DNA of 64,000 nt, from NCBI GenBank assembly GCA_963831535.1, contig CAWHQP010000004.1, forward strand, positions 1-64,000. The letters are read 5' to 3'. Every line of letters starts with the position of its first letter. The first letter of the stretch is position 1. Below are positions 9,329 to 17,931 of the stretch, one piece after another. The DNA is from Bog-756 sp963831535. GTDB lineage: Bacteria > Actinomycetota > Acidimicrobiia > Acidimicrobiales > RAAP-2. The notes below the pieces were generated by a model. That model did not search any database, had not been told where the DNA came from, and was given only the letters and a program-made list of their open reading frames with translations. The position numbers were made by a program, and so were the translations under genes.

Positions 9329-9742
9329 GTGCCCGACATCATCGACTCGACCCCCGAGAGCCACCGCGACCTGCTGACCAGGCCCCTCAGCGCCACACTG
9401 GCCACGGTGGACCAACATGGCCGTCCGCAATCGACGGCCATCTGGTACCTCATCGACGCCGGGGAGCTCGTCGGCTCGACGACGTCCGACCGCCAGAAGT
9501 ACAAGAATCTGGTGGGCAATCCGAACTGTTCCCTCTTCATCATCGATCCCGAGAACTCGTTCCGGACCCTCGAGGTGCGGGCCGAGGCGGAGCTGAGGTC
9601 GGACACGGACAAGGTGACCGTGCGCATGTTCGCCGCCGCCTACGGCGTCGATGAGGCCATGCTGGTCAGCCAGGACGAGGACCGCTACACGATCATCCTC
9701 CGTCCTCGCCGGATTGTCGTGAACCCCCCGGCAGAGGGCTGA
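9329..9742 (+). CDS. PPOX-class F420-dependent oxidoreductase-like split-barrel protein
   Basis: The 137-residue split beta-barrel carries LSATLATVDQHGRPQSTAIW at residues 19-38, then TSDRQKYKNLVGNPNCSLFI, the strand pair and basic loop typical of F420 and flavin PPOX-class proteins (TIGR03618-like). The GTG at 9329 is supported by an AGAGGAG ribosome site at good spacing. A frame open further upstream overlaps tag on the other strand and is rejected. It probably binds F420 or FMN; its substrate is unknown. Confidence 0.82.
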   Translation: MPDIIDSTPESHRDLLTRPLSATLATVDQHGRPQSTAIWYLIDAGELVGSTTSDRQKYKNLVGNPNCSLFIIDPENSFRTLEVRAEAELRSDTDKVTVRMFAAAYGVDEAMLVSQDEDRYTIILRPRRIVVNPPAEG

Positions 9743-9874
9743 TCCAGACTTCCGGTCACGGCGTCGGCGTCGGCGACGCCGTCCTGGTGACGGTGACGAG
9801 GGCCTGCGGCCCTCAACGCCCTCGAGGGATGGTTGCCGGGTCAGCCGTGACCGCCCACCCCGGTCGAGGATCGT

Positions 9875-10225
9875 CTAGGTGTTCGGGAAGGCCTGGTCGA
9901 CCCGCACCTGCACGAGGCGCTCTACCAGATGCTGGGGCAGTGGTGCGTCGATTGGGAACTGGAGCGCCCCCTTCGACGTCCGGTAGGGCGACACCTCGTC
10001 CCGAAGAGCGGGAAACACGGACCCACTGTGCGGCAAGTAGCTGAGATGATGCTTGAACGCGGCGAACCCAGCGACCACTTTACCGTTCAGCCGGAATGCG
10101 GGAACTCCGTACGACATCCCCTCTTCGGCTTCAGGGATCGCCGCAAGGATGGATCGGCGCACCCGCTCGAGGGTCGATCGTTTCGGTTCCTCGAGGCCGG
10201 CCAGGTAGTCGTCGATCACCGACAC
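9875..10225 (-). CDS. DUF1801-domain protein (YdhG/YdeI type)
   Basis: This small protein of about 116 residues has the DUF1801 pattern: a helix (VIDDYLAGLEEPKRSTLERV), EAEEGMSYGVPAFRLNGKVV, AAFKHHLSYLPHSG, and GALQFPIDAPLPQHLVERLV. These iron-chaperone-fold proteins have no firm general role. GTG at 10225 or 10219 is chosen because longer starts (to 10306) run into the upstream HAD gene and add unconserved sequence. It is probably cotranscribed with that gene. Confidence 0.8.
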   Translation of the reverse strand: MSVIDDYLAGLEEPKRSTLERVRRSILAAIPEAEEGMSYGVPAFRLNGKVVAGFAAFKHHLSYLPHSGSVFPALRDEVSPYRTSKGALQFPIDAPLPQHLVERLVQVRVDQAFPNT

Positions 10226-10281
10226 GGACCCGATTCTCTGTCCGGATTCGGACCGGGTCAAGTGACCCGCTGGCCGGCCCT

Positions 10282-10962
10282 CTACCGGTCCTGTCGGGAA
10301 ATCCACTCCTCGCCGTCCAGAACCAGACTCGCCAGTTCTGCCGGCGTGCCCACAAGTTGTCGGGCCCCTGATTCGACGAGTTCGCTCTCGCTCCCGTAGC
10401 CCCAGGTCACCCCGACCGGGAAGAGCCCATGGGTGACCGCAGCGCTCATGTCCTGATCACGGTCCCCGGCCAGGAAGACCGTCGAGGGGTCCGGACGCCC
10501 GAGACACTCGAGCACGTGAGCGACGATGGAGGCCTTCGCCAGGATGAACCCGTCCGCCGTCGACCCGGCGACCTCCGAAAAGAGCGTGGCCATCCCAAAA
10601 TGCTCGGGGATCCGATGGGCGGACTCAGTCAGCTTCGATGTGGCGAGCGCCAGAACTATCCCCGCATCGCTGATCGCTTCCAGCATCACCTCCACGCCTT
10701 CATGCAGACGGTTCCGATAGATGCCCGTATGGGAGAAGGACGACCGGTACGAGCTCCCGGCGAAATCGAGCTGGTCGGCGGCAGCACCAAGAGCGGCGAA
10801 GCCTTCCCCCAGGGGAGGGCCGATCTGGCGGCGGATCGCATCATCGTCTGCCGAGAGATGCAATGCTTGAAGAGCGTTACGGAACGACGCAACGAAGCCC
10901 ACTTGAGAATCCGTGAGGGTGCCATCCAGATCGAACACGGCGACCGCCACATCGCGTAGCAC
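10282..10962 (-). CDS. HAD-superfamily hydrolase (phosphoglycolate-phosphatase-like)
   Basis: HAD motifs are all present: VFDLDGTLTDS (motif I with the nucleophile Asp), LALATSK (motif II), a Lys in the cap-proximal helix (ILAKASIV), and FLAGDRDQDMSAA (motif IV). A helical C1 cap sits between motifs I and II, as in Gph/PGMB-type phosphatases. The GTG at 10962 is preferred over a TTG 30 bases upstream. The natural phosphate ester is unknown. It is tandem with the downstream DUF1801 gene, 56 bases away. Confidence 0.87.
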   Translation of the reverse strand: MLRDVAVAVFDLDGTLTDSQVGFVASFRNALQALHLSADDDAIRRQIGPPLGEGFAALGAAADQLDFAGSSYRSSFSHTGIYRNRLHEGVEVMLEAISDAGIVLALATSKLTESAHRIPEHFGMATLFSEVAGSTADGFILAKASIVAHVLECLGRPDPSTVFLAGDRDQDMSAAVTHGLFPVGVTWGYGSESELVESGARQLVGTPAELASLVLDGEEWISRQDR

Positions 10963-11023
10963 GCCGCCATCCTGCCACTCCAAGGCCGGCAACAGTCACG
11001 TCGTCGTGGCGCGATCATGGGCC

Positions 11024-11425
11024 ATGGATTCGACCCTCATCTCCGTGGCCACGGCCGGTCGCACGGTCGTCGATCTCACCGGAACGGTCAGACAGTTCTG
11101 CGTCGGACGGGGCGACGGCCTGGTCCATGTGTTCGCTCCGCATGCGACAGCCGGCCTGGCCCTGATGGAAGTGGGGTCGGGATCGGAGCAGGACCTGGCC
11201 GAGGCCCTGGTTCGGCTACTCCCTCGCGATGACCGCTATGGTCACCGTCACGGGGCCACCGGCCACGGTGCCGACCACGTGTTGCCCGCGCTCGTCTCTC
11301 CCTCGCTGTCGGTACCGGTCCTCGATGGGAATCCGCAACTGGGCACCTGGCAGAGCGTGGTCCTGGTGGACACCAACGGCGACAACCCGGTCCGGAGCGT
11401 CCGGCTCAGCTTCGTGCCCGCCTAG
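11024..11425 (+). CDS. YjbQ / UPF0047 family protein (secondary thiamine-phosphate synthase enzyme)
   Basis: This 133-residue protein shows the UPF0047 pattern: GDGLVHVFAPHATAGLALME, the His cluster RYGHRHGATGHGADHVLPAL, LGTWQSVVLVDTNGD, and the C-terminal strand RSVRLSFV. Members form trimers and can complement thiamine phosphate synthase mutants weakly; the physiological role is open. It stands alone between two leftward operons. Confidence 0.85.
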   Translation: MDSTLISVATAGRTVVDLTGTVRQFCVGRGDGLVHVFAPHATAGLALMEVGSGSEQDLAEALVRLLPRDDRYGHRHGATGHGADHVLPALVSPSLSVPVLDGNPQLGTWQSVVLVDTNGDNPVRSVRLSFVPA

Positions 11426-11450
11426 CCGGCTCGAGCCGGACGACCGGCTG

Positions 11451-11975
11451 TCAGGCGCGCAGAGCGTCGGCCAGCGTGGCCGCCTCACCCAGGGCGGTCC
11501 GCAGCACGTCGAGGACGGACGTGGACGGCTGCCCGTCAGTGAAATCGTCCCCGGTGGCATAGACCACCGTCGGCACCGTCCACCCCTTCAGGCTGGCCAC
11601 CACGGCCCGACCCCCGGTGTCGAGGGCCAGGAAGTGCCCGGGAGCCGCGGCCGTGCCCACCCACACCACCGCAGTGCGGCTCAGCGCATCGGGACCGAAG
11701 CGGTCGAGGAATGCCTTGATGGTGCCGTTGTAGGTGGCCCGGTAGATCGGCGTGGCCAGGACCAGTACGGACGCCGCCGTGGCCGCGGCCACGGCATCGT
11801 CCACGGCGGCGTCACGACTGCGTCCGAGCAGAGCGCCGGCCGGCAGCTCGATCAGGTCGATCAGTCGTCCCCCACCTCCTAGTTCGAGAGCGGCCTGGGC
11901 CACGGCCCGGGTTTTCGAGGTGGCCGAGTCGCCACTGCTCACGGCCACCAGGGAGGACGCTCCCGCCGCGGTCAT
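11451..11975 (-). CDS. ssuE: NADPH-dependent FMN reductase, partner of the alkanesulfonate monooxygenase
   Basis: The 174-residue flavodoxin-fold FMN reductase has an SSGDSATSKTRAVA phosphate-binding loop near residue 13 and ATPIYRATYNGTIKAFLDRF, which is close to the SsuE/MsuE signature (TPxYxxxYsGxLKxLLD). It supplies reduced FMN to the LLM monooxygenase encoded directly upstream. Its ATG overlaps the stop of that gene (ATGA). The assignment to SsuE rather than a generic FMN reductase rests mainly on this pairing. Confidence 0.8.
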   Translation of the reverse strand: MTAAGASSLVAVSSGDSATSKTRAVAQAALELGGGGRLIDLIELPAGALLGRSRDAAVDDAVAAATAASVLVLATPIYRATYNGTIKAFLDRFGPDALSRTAVVWVGTAAAPGHFLALDTGGRAVVASLKGWTVPTVVYATGDDFTDGQPSTSVLDVLRTALGEAATLADALRA

Positions 11976-13120
11976 GAGGGGCCGACCAGGCTGGGCGCGT
12001 GGCCGGCGCTGGTGACGGCGGCGCCGTCCGCGTCGATGTCTCCGCCTCTACCGAGCAGACCGTCGTGACCCAGCAGGGGAAGCACGCCCTCCCCGAACCA
12101 GTAGGCCTCCTCGAGGTGCGGCTGTCCGGACATGATGAAGTGGTCGATCCCCAGTCGGTGGTACTCGACGATCCGATCGGCCACTTCCCGGTGGCTCCCC
12201 ACCAGTGCCGTGCCTGCCCCGGAGCGCACGAGTCCGAATCCGGCCCACAGGTTGGGGGACACCACGAGATTGTCGCGACTGCCGCCGTGGAGCGCGGCCA
12301 TGCGACGTTGGCCCACCGACTCAGCGCTGAGGAACTGGCTCTGGGCCAGGTCGATGACGTCGTCGGACATGGCATCCAACATCCGATCGGTGACCGCCCA
12401 CGCCTCCTCGGAGGAGTCACGGCTGATCACATGGAGACGGATACCGAACCGGAGACGCCTCCCCACCCCGTCGGCCAGGCTGCGCATCCGGTCGATGCGC
12501 TCGGCCACCTGACCGGGCGTCTCGCCCCAGGTTAGATAGACGTCGGCATGGCGGGCGGCCACCCCCTCGGCAGCCGGTGAGGCCCCGCCGAAGTAGATAT
12601 CCGGAATCGGGTCCGGTGGCTTGGCCGTGGACGCCCCGACGATCCGGTAGTGATCACCGTCGAAGTCGAACGGTTGACGGCCCCAGGCCCCGCGAAGCAC
12701 GGTGATGAACTCGGCGGTGCGGTCGTAACGCTGATCGTGGTCGAGCCAATCCCCGAATCGCCGCTGCTCGACGGCGTCCCCGCCGGTCACGATGTTCAAG
12801 AGGAGGCGGCCACCGGTGATGCGCTGGAACGTAGAGGCCTGCTGGGCGGCCAGGGTGGGGGACACGAGCCCGGGACGGAAGGCCACCAGGAACTTGAGGT
12901 CACGGGTGTCCCGGCTCAGGGCCGCGGTCGTGAGCCAGGAGTCCTCGCACCACGTGCCGGTGGGTGTGAGCACCGCTTCGAACCCGAGGTGGTCGGCGGC
13001 CCGGGCCACCTGCGACAGGTACTCGATATCCGGCGACCGGTGGACAGTGGTCGGCCCGAAACCGACGATCTCCCGGCTGTCCCCCGTCGTGGGGAGGAAC
13101 CAGTGGACGTGGATGCTCAC
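11972..13120 (-). CDS. ssuD: FMNH2-dependent alkanesulfonate monooxygenase
   Basis: The 382-residue LLM-family TIM barrel closely follows SsuD: HVHWFLPTTGDSREI at the N-terminus, VLTPTGTWCEDSWLTTAALS (conserved Cys), LKFLVAFRPGLVSPTLAAQQ, LLNIVTGGD, DVYLTWGETPGQV, FGIRLHVI, and SPNLWAGFGLVRSGAGTALV. The length matches (E. coli 381). It cleaves alkanesulfonates to aldehyde and sulfite with FMNH2 and O2, scavenging sulfur. The reductase follows by ATGA overlap. No ssuABC transporter lies beside it. A symmetric element lies about 105-130 bases upstream. Confidence 0.93.
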   Translation of the reverse strand: MSIHVHWFLPTTGDSREIVGFGPTTVHRSPDIEYLSQVARAADHLGFEAVLTPTGTWCEDSWLTTAALSRDTRDLKFLVAFRPGLVSPTLAAQQASTFQRITGGRLLLNIVTGGDAVEQRRFGDWLDHDQRYDRTAEFITVLRGAWGRQPFDFDGDHYRIVGASTAKPPDPIPDIYFGGASPAAEGVAARHADVYLTWGETPGQVAERIDRMRSLADGVGRRLRFGIRLHVISRDSSEEAWAVTDRMLDAMSDDVIDLAQSQFLSAESVGQRRMAALHGGSRDNLVVSPNLWAGFGLVRSGAGTALVGSHREVADRIVEYHRLGIDHFIMSGQPHLEEAYWFGEGVLPLLGHDGLLGRGGDIDADGAAVTSAGHAPSLVGPS

Positions 13121-13461
13121 AGATCGGGCTCCTTGTCATGCGTGGGATTTCGTCGTGCGTGGGACGGTGTCGACTCCGGACGGGCCGACCGAATCGTGCC
13201 GGCTGGAGTCGACGGCCAGATCCTGACCAGCCTAAGTCTACAAACTTGACCAGTCCAGTCATCTTTCTGAGGGCCTCGACGGGGCACCGGGCCCATAGAG
13301 TCGGCGGCAGCGCACGGGCGCGGTGGTGACCGCCGCCGACGGACCGTCATCACAGGTTTGGCCGACCTGCCCGAGCCATGGACCCACGACCTGCGGCTGA
13401 GCGATCAACTGCCTCACTGCCCGAACGACCGGCCATCTATCCAGCCCCAGGAAACTCGACC
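13121..13461. promoter_or_regulatory. Divergent intergenic region between ssuD and the MFS exporter, with a candidate operator at 13224-13253
   Basis: There is no gene here. An imperfect palindrome AAGTCTACAAACTT (13234-13247) lies between two direct copies of TGACCAG (13224-13230 and 13247-13253). The arrangement is compact and sits where an operator for ssuD, or for the divergent exporter, would be expected. The rest of the gap shows no strong -35/-10 pair by eye. The cognate regulator is unknown. Confidence 0.35.
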
Positions 13462-14934
13462 ATGCCCCGCTTCGCCATGAACCCGAAGATCAGCGTCAGT
13501 GTGGTCTACGTGGCCGCCATGTTCATGAGCATCATGGACATCACCATCGTCAACGTGGCCCTACCGGCCATCGGCCGACAGTTCCACGAGGCGACGGCCG
13601 GACTGGACTCGGTGGCGGTCGGGTACCTGGTCAGCCTGGCCGTGTTCATCCCCGCCGCCGGGTGGCTGGGGGACCGTTTCGGATCCAAGCGGGTCCTGCT
13701 ACTCGCCGTGGCCATCTTCACCGGGGCCTCCGTCTTGTGTGGTCTGGCCGACAGCCTCTCCCAGCTGGTCCTCTTCCGGGTCATCCAAGGTGTCGGCGGC
13801 GGGATGATGACCCCGGTGGGGATGGCCATGCTGTTCCGGGCCTTCCCACCCGCCGAGCGCGTCCGGGCCTCCAGCATCCTGGTCGTCCCCACGGCCCTGG
13901 CCCCCGCCCTCGGGCCGGTCCTCGGCGGGCTGCTGGTCACCGAACTCTCGTGGCGATGGGTCTTCTTCGTCAACCTCCCGTTCGGGATCGTAGCCATCGT
14001 GTTCGGCCTTCTCTTCCTCGAGGAGAGCCGACAGCCCCGTCCCGGCGCCTTCGACCTACCCGGCTTCCTGCTCTCAGGGGTGGGCTTCGCCCTGGTCATG
14101 TTCGGGGTCAGTGAGGGTCCGGACAAGGGGTGGGGCTCCGCCGTAATCCTCGGGACGATCGCACTGGGCGCCGTGCTGCTCGTGATCATGGTGTGGGTGG
14201 AACTGCGGACGACGGCCCCCATCCTCAAGCTGCGACTGTTCGGGAATCGGCTCTTCCGATCCACCAGTCTGGTCCTGATGGTAGGTATGGCGGCATTTCT
14301 TGGCGTCCTCTTCGTGGTGCCGCTGTTCTTCCAGATCGCCCTCGGCCTCTCCGCACTCCAGTCGGGCCTCAACACCTTCCCCGAGGCCATCGGGGTCATG
14401 ATCGGCGCCCAACTGGCCAGCCGTGTTTTCTATCCCCGTTTCGGCCCCCGCCGGCTCGTGTCCACCGCACTCGTGGGAGTGGCCGGGATCATGTCCCTCA
14501 TGACCCTGGTGGGCTTCGACACCGACATGTGGTGGATGCGGGCCCTCATGTTCGGTCTGGGCCTGGTCATGTCCCAGGTCTTCGTCTCCTGTCAGGCGGC
14601 CGCCTTCGCCAGCATCTCCCTTCCCGACACGGGCTCGGCATCGTCGCTTTTCAACAGCGGACGGCAGCTGGGTAGTGCGCTCGGGGTGGCGGTGCTGGCC
14701 ACGGTGCTCGCCGCCGTGGGAACCACCCACCAGGTGGCGGGTCACTCGGTCCCCAACCTGGACGCGTATCACGCCGCCTTCCTCACCGCAGCGGGGATCT
14801 CCCTCGTGGCTTCGGCCATCGCCCTGACCATCAAGGACGCCGACGCGGCCAACACCATGGTGCGACCGGGGAAGCGCAAGGCGGTGGCCGACGTGCCGGC
14901 ACCGGCGGCGCCCACCCCTCAGGCCGCAGGCTGA
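13462..14934 (+). CDS. DHA2-type (14-TM) MFS drug-efflux transporter
   Basis: About 490 residues with 14 predicted membrane segments. Motif A-like GWLGDRFGSKRVLLLAV follows TM2. Motif C-type ALAPALGPVLGGLLVTELSW and SWRWVFFVNLPFGIVA are typical of EmrB/QacA antiporters. The opening VAAMFMSIMDITIVNVALPA carries the DHA2 TM1 motif. ATG 13462 has AGGAAACT upstream and is preferred; an ATG at 13378 would add a 28-residue polar leader. It is expected to export hydrophobic compounds by proton antiport at the cytoplasmic membrane. The substrate is unknown. Confidence 0.9.
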   Translation: MPRFAMNPKISVSVVYVAAMFMSIMDITIVNVALPAIGRQFHEATAGLDSVAVGYLVSLAVFIPAAGWLGDRFGSKRVLLLAVAIFTGASVLCGLADSLSQLVLFRVIQGVGGGMMTPVGMAMLFRAFPPAERVRASSILVVPTALAPALGPVLGGLLVTELSWRWVFFVNLPFGIVAIVFGLLFLEESRQPRPGAFDLPGFLLSGVGFALVMFGVSEGPDKGWGSAVILGTIALGAVLLVIMVWVELRTTAPILKLRLFGNRLFRSTSLVLMVGMAAFLGVLFVVPLFFQIALGLSALQSGLNTFPEAIGVMIGAQLASRVFYPRFGPRRLVSTALVGVAGIMSLMTLVGFDTDMWWMRALMFGLGLVMSQVFVSCQAAAFASISLPDTGSASSLFNSGRQLGSALGVAVLATVLAAVGTTHQVAGHSVPNLDAYHAAFLTAAGISLVASAIALTIKDADAANTMVRPGKRKAVADVPAPAAPTPQAAG

Positions 14935-14983
14935 CCCCCAGTCGCCAGGCCCGACACCTTCGCCCCGTGCGGTAATTTCTCGC

Positions 14984-15769
14984 ATGGCCCGGGTGGTCCT
15001 GCTCGACATCGACGGCGTACTGACCGTGTCATGGCGCGCGCTCGACGGCGCTGTCGAAACAGTCCGGTGGCTCAGGGACCACCAGATCCGGACCCGTCTC
15101 CTCACCAATACCTCGTCAGCCACGCGTGCGCAGATCGCCGATCGTCTGGCCCTGGCTGGTATGCCCGTCGAGCCCTCCCACATCATCACCGCCGTCAGCG
15201 CGGCGGCCCGGTACCTCACCGAGACGTATCCGGATGTGGGCTGTCTCGTCCTCAACGAAGGCGATCTCACCGAAGACCTCGAGGGCGTCGAACAGGTCGG
15301 AGCGGACGAGGCCGGGGTCATCCTCCTCGGTGGAGCAGGCCCCTCGGTCGGTTACCGGGAGCTCAATCAGGCGTTCACCCTCGCCCTGGCCGGCGTCCCG
15401 CTCGTCGCTCTCCACCGCAACACCCACTTCGAGACCTCCGACGGTCTGGCCCTCGACATGGGAGCGTTCGTCATCGGCCTGGAGGAGGCATCCCACACCA
15501 CGGCCGCGGTGGTGGGTAAGCCGGCCGAGACCTTCTTCCGGGCCGCACTGGACGACCTCGACGTCGACGCTGGCCAGGCCGTGATGGTGGGTGACGACAT
15601 CGAGTCGGACGTGCTCGGTGCCCAGGCCCTCGGCATCACCGGCGTCCTGGTGCGCACCGGTAAGTTCCGTGCAGGCGATCTCGGGGGGAAGGACAGGAGA
15701 CCGGACCATGTCATCGACGACATCGGGCACCTGCCGACCCTGCTCGGAACGGCGCCCGGCGCCGCCTGA
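14984..15769 (+). CDS. HAD-IIA family hydrolase (NagD/HDHD2/LHPP-like)
   Basis: The 261-residue protein has VVLLDIDGVLTVSW (motif I), LLTNTSSATRAQIADRL (motif II), GKPAETFFRAALDDL (Lys) and VMVGDDIESDVLGAQALG (motif IV). This is the spacing of class IIA HAD phosphatases with a C2 cap. The animal homologues are HDHD2 and LHPP. It probably dephosphorylates a small phosphometabolite. It lies 49 bases after the exporter on the same strand and may be transcribed separately. Confidence 0.88.
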   Translation: MARVVLLDIDGVLTVSWRALDGAVETVRWLRDHQIRTRLLTNTSSATRAQIADRLALAGMPVEPSHIITAVSAAARYLTETYPDVGCLVLNEGDLTEDLEGVEQVGADEAGVILLGGAGPSVGYRELNQAFTLALAGVPLVALHRNTHFETSDGLALDMGAFVIGLEEASHTTAAVVGKPAETFFRAALDDLDVDAGQAVMVGDDIESDVLGAQALGITGVLVRTGKFRAGDLGGKDRRPDHVIDDIGHLPTLLGTAPGAA

Positions 15770-15829
15770 CGAGGTCGACCACCGCTGCACGATCGGCCAT
15801 CGGGCCCCCCTACGATCGAGGCAGTCAGC

Positions 15830-16792
15830 GTGCCGGGTGCAGTCTCCAGCCGACACGACCTCCGAGTAGGGAGCGTGGGTGCCATCAGCGAAGACGACGT
15901 CGTCGTAGCCAGTAGGGAGCGACTGGGCCGGGTGGGGGTGTGGCTGGGGGCTCTCATGGCCGTCTCGGCCGACCTGGAGCGTCCGGCGGCCCGCCGTATC
16001 GAGGAGCTGGGCTTCGGTTCGATCTTTGTGGGTGAGCGGATCGGCGGCAAGGAGGCCATGGCCCACCAGGCCGTCCTTCTGGCCGCCACCGACCACATCG
16101 TCCTCGGGACCGGGATCGCCAATGTGTGGTCGCGACACCCGGCCGCCATGCAGGGGGGCTCGGCCACCCTCGGGGATGCCTACCCCGGTCGGTTCGTGCT
16201 CGGCATGGGCGTGAGCCACGCTCCCATGGTGGACAGCAGCGGCCTGACCTACGAGAAGCCACTGGACCACATGGCCCGCTATCTCGACGACATGGCCGCC
16301 TCTGCCGCCATGGGCCCAGTCCCCGCGATCCCCGTCCCCCGTCTGTTGGCCGCTCTCCGTCCGAGGATGCTGGAGCTGGCGCGTGAGCGGACCGACGGGG
16401 CCCACCCCTACTTCGTGCCCGCCTCCCACGCACCACTGGCCCGGGAGGCGCTGGGCCCCGACAAGCTCCTGGTCCCCGAGCAGGCCGTGGTCCTCGAGAC
16501 CGATCCTGACGCGGCCCGACGGGTGGCCCGACACCACATGGCCGTCTACCTTCAGCTCCCCAACTACGTGAACAATCTTCGGCACCTGGGCTTCACCGAC
16601 GACGATCTCGCCGACGGCGGAAGTGACCGACTCGTCGACGCCATCGTGGCCTGGGGGGACGAGTCAGCCATCGCCACCCGGGTGGCCGAGCACTTGGACG
16701 GCGGGGCCGACCACGTGCTGATTCAGCCGCTCGGGAACCTCGATCGGGCGATCGAGCAGCTCGAGGTGCTGGCCCCCGCCCTCCTGTCCTGA
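15830..16792 (+). CDS. LLM-class F420-dependent oxidoreductase (TIGR03620-like)
   Basis: The luciferase-like TIM-barrel protein has RRIEELGFGSIFVGERIGGK, ILGTGIANVWSRHPAAMQGG, YPGRFVLGMGVSHAPMV, a Leu/Arg-rich helix, HPYFVPASHA and DHVLIQPLGN. These are hallmarks of the actinobacterial F420-dependent LLM subgroup. The GTG at 15830 gives 320 residues. A GTG at 15875, with GGGAG nearby, is an alternative that loses 15 unconserved residues. The substrate is unknown. Confidence 0.85.
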   Translation: MPGAVSSRHDLRVGSVGAISEDDVVVASRERLGRVGVWLGALMAVSADLERPAARRIEELGFGSIFVGERIGGKEAMAHQAVLLAATDHIVLGTGIANVWSRHPAAMQGGSATLGDAYPGRFVLGMGVSHAPMVDSSGLTYEKPLDHMARYLDDMAASAAMGPVPAIPVPRLLAALRPRMLELARERTDGAHPYFVPASHAPLAREALGPDKLLVPEQAVVLETDPDAARRVARHHMAVYLQLPNYVNNLRHLGFTDDDLADGGSDRLVDAIVAWGDESAIATRVAEHLDGGADHVLIQPLGNLDRAIEQLEVLAPALLS

Positions 16793-16832
16793 CCAGGAAC
16801 GGAAAACTCGAGCCGCTCAGCCGGACGAGGGC

Positions 16833-17864
16833 TCACCGATGATTCCGGCGACGGAGCCGGGGATCGGACAGGGCCGGAGGTGACCAGCCGGCGTCTTCTC
16901 GGTTGATGGTGGTCCCCGGCGGCACAATCTCGTCGATCCGGTCCAGTACGGAGGCCTCCAGCCGGATCTCCGGCGCCGACAGCTGCGTCTCGAGCTGCTC
17001 CATGGTGCGGGGCCCGATGATGGCGGCACTGACCGCCGGGTGCTCCAACACGAACGCCAGAGCCAGCTCGACCATGGTGACGCCGGCGCCGTCGGCCACC
17101 GTGGCCAACTGGGTGACGATCTCCAACTTGCGTTGGTTGTCGGGGAGGCTGAGGTCGTATCGACCCGGCACGCGCTGGGCCCGGGCACTCGTGTTGTCCT
17201 TGCCGACCCCGAACCGACCGGACAGCCAACCACCGGCCAACGGGCTCCAGGGGATGACCCCCATCCCGTAGGTCTGGGCCACGGGCAGGACATCAGCCTC
17301 GATGCCCCGCACCAGGATGGAGTACGGGGGTTGCTCAGTACGAAAGCGCTCCCGGCCCCGTCGCTCAGCCACCCACTGTGCCTCGACGATCCGCTCGGCC
17401 GGATAGGTCGAGCTCCCGAACGAGCGGATCTTCCCCGCGTGGACCAGGTCACTGAGGGCACCGAGGGTCTCGTCGAGGTCAGTCGTCTCGTCGGGCCGAT
17501 GGACCTGGTAGAGATCGATGTACTCGGTGCCCAGGCGACGAAGGCTGTTCTCGCACTCGGCGATGATCCACCGCCGGGAGCTGCCCTGCGCATTGGGATC
17601 GTCGCCCATGGGGGCGAACACCTTGGTGGCCACCACCACCCGGGAGCGGTCCACGGCGGCCAGCGCCTCCCCCACGATGATCTCCGACTCCCCGGCCGAG
17701 TAGACATCGGCTGTGTCGATGAAGTTGATGCCGGCATCGAGGGCCCGGTGGATGATCCGGACGCTGTCATCATGATCGGCGTTGCCCCACGCTCCGAACA
17801 TCATGGCCCCGAGGCAGAGCGGACTCACCTTGATGCCGGTTCTTCCCAATGTGCGCATCTTCAT
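16833..17864 (-). CDS. Aldo/keto reductase
   Basis: This is a 343-residue NADPH-dependent (alpha/beta)8 AKR. It begins MKMRTLGRTGIKVSPLCLGAM. The catalytic tetrad is readable: Asp and Tyr in IDTADVYSAGESE, Lys in VVVATKVF, and His in DLYQVHRPD. The C-terminal nucleotide-site region is SAAIIGPRTMEQLETQL. It reduces aldehydes or ketones; the substrate is not identifiable. It is transcribed toward the LLM gene. Confidence 0.9.
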   Translation of the reverse strand: MKMRTLGRTGIKVSPLCLGAMMFGAWGNADHDDSVRIIHRALDAGINFIDTADVYSAGESEIIVGEALAAVDRSRVVVATKVFAPMGDDPNAQGSSRRWIIAECENSLRRLGTEYIDLYQVHRPDETTDLDETLGALSDLVHAGKIRSFGSSTYPAERIVEAQWVAERRGRERFRTEQPPYSILVRGIEADVLPVAQTYGMGVIPWSPLAGGWLSGRFGVGKDNTSARAQRVPGRYDLSLPDNQRKLEIVTQLATVADGAGVTMVELALAFVLEHPAVSAAIIGPRTMEQLETQLSAPEIRLEASVLDRIDEIVPPGTTINREDAGWSPPALSDPRLRRRNHR

Positions 17865-17931
17865 CCGGCCACCCTACGCCGGACCGCTTCGCGCCACCCC
17901 GATCGACGGCCCGGCCGGTGAGATCTCCGTG

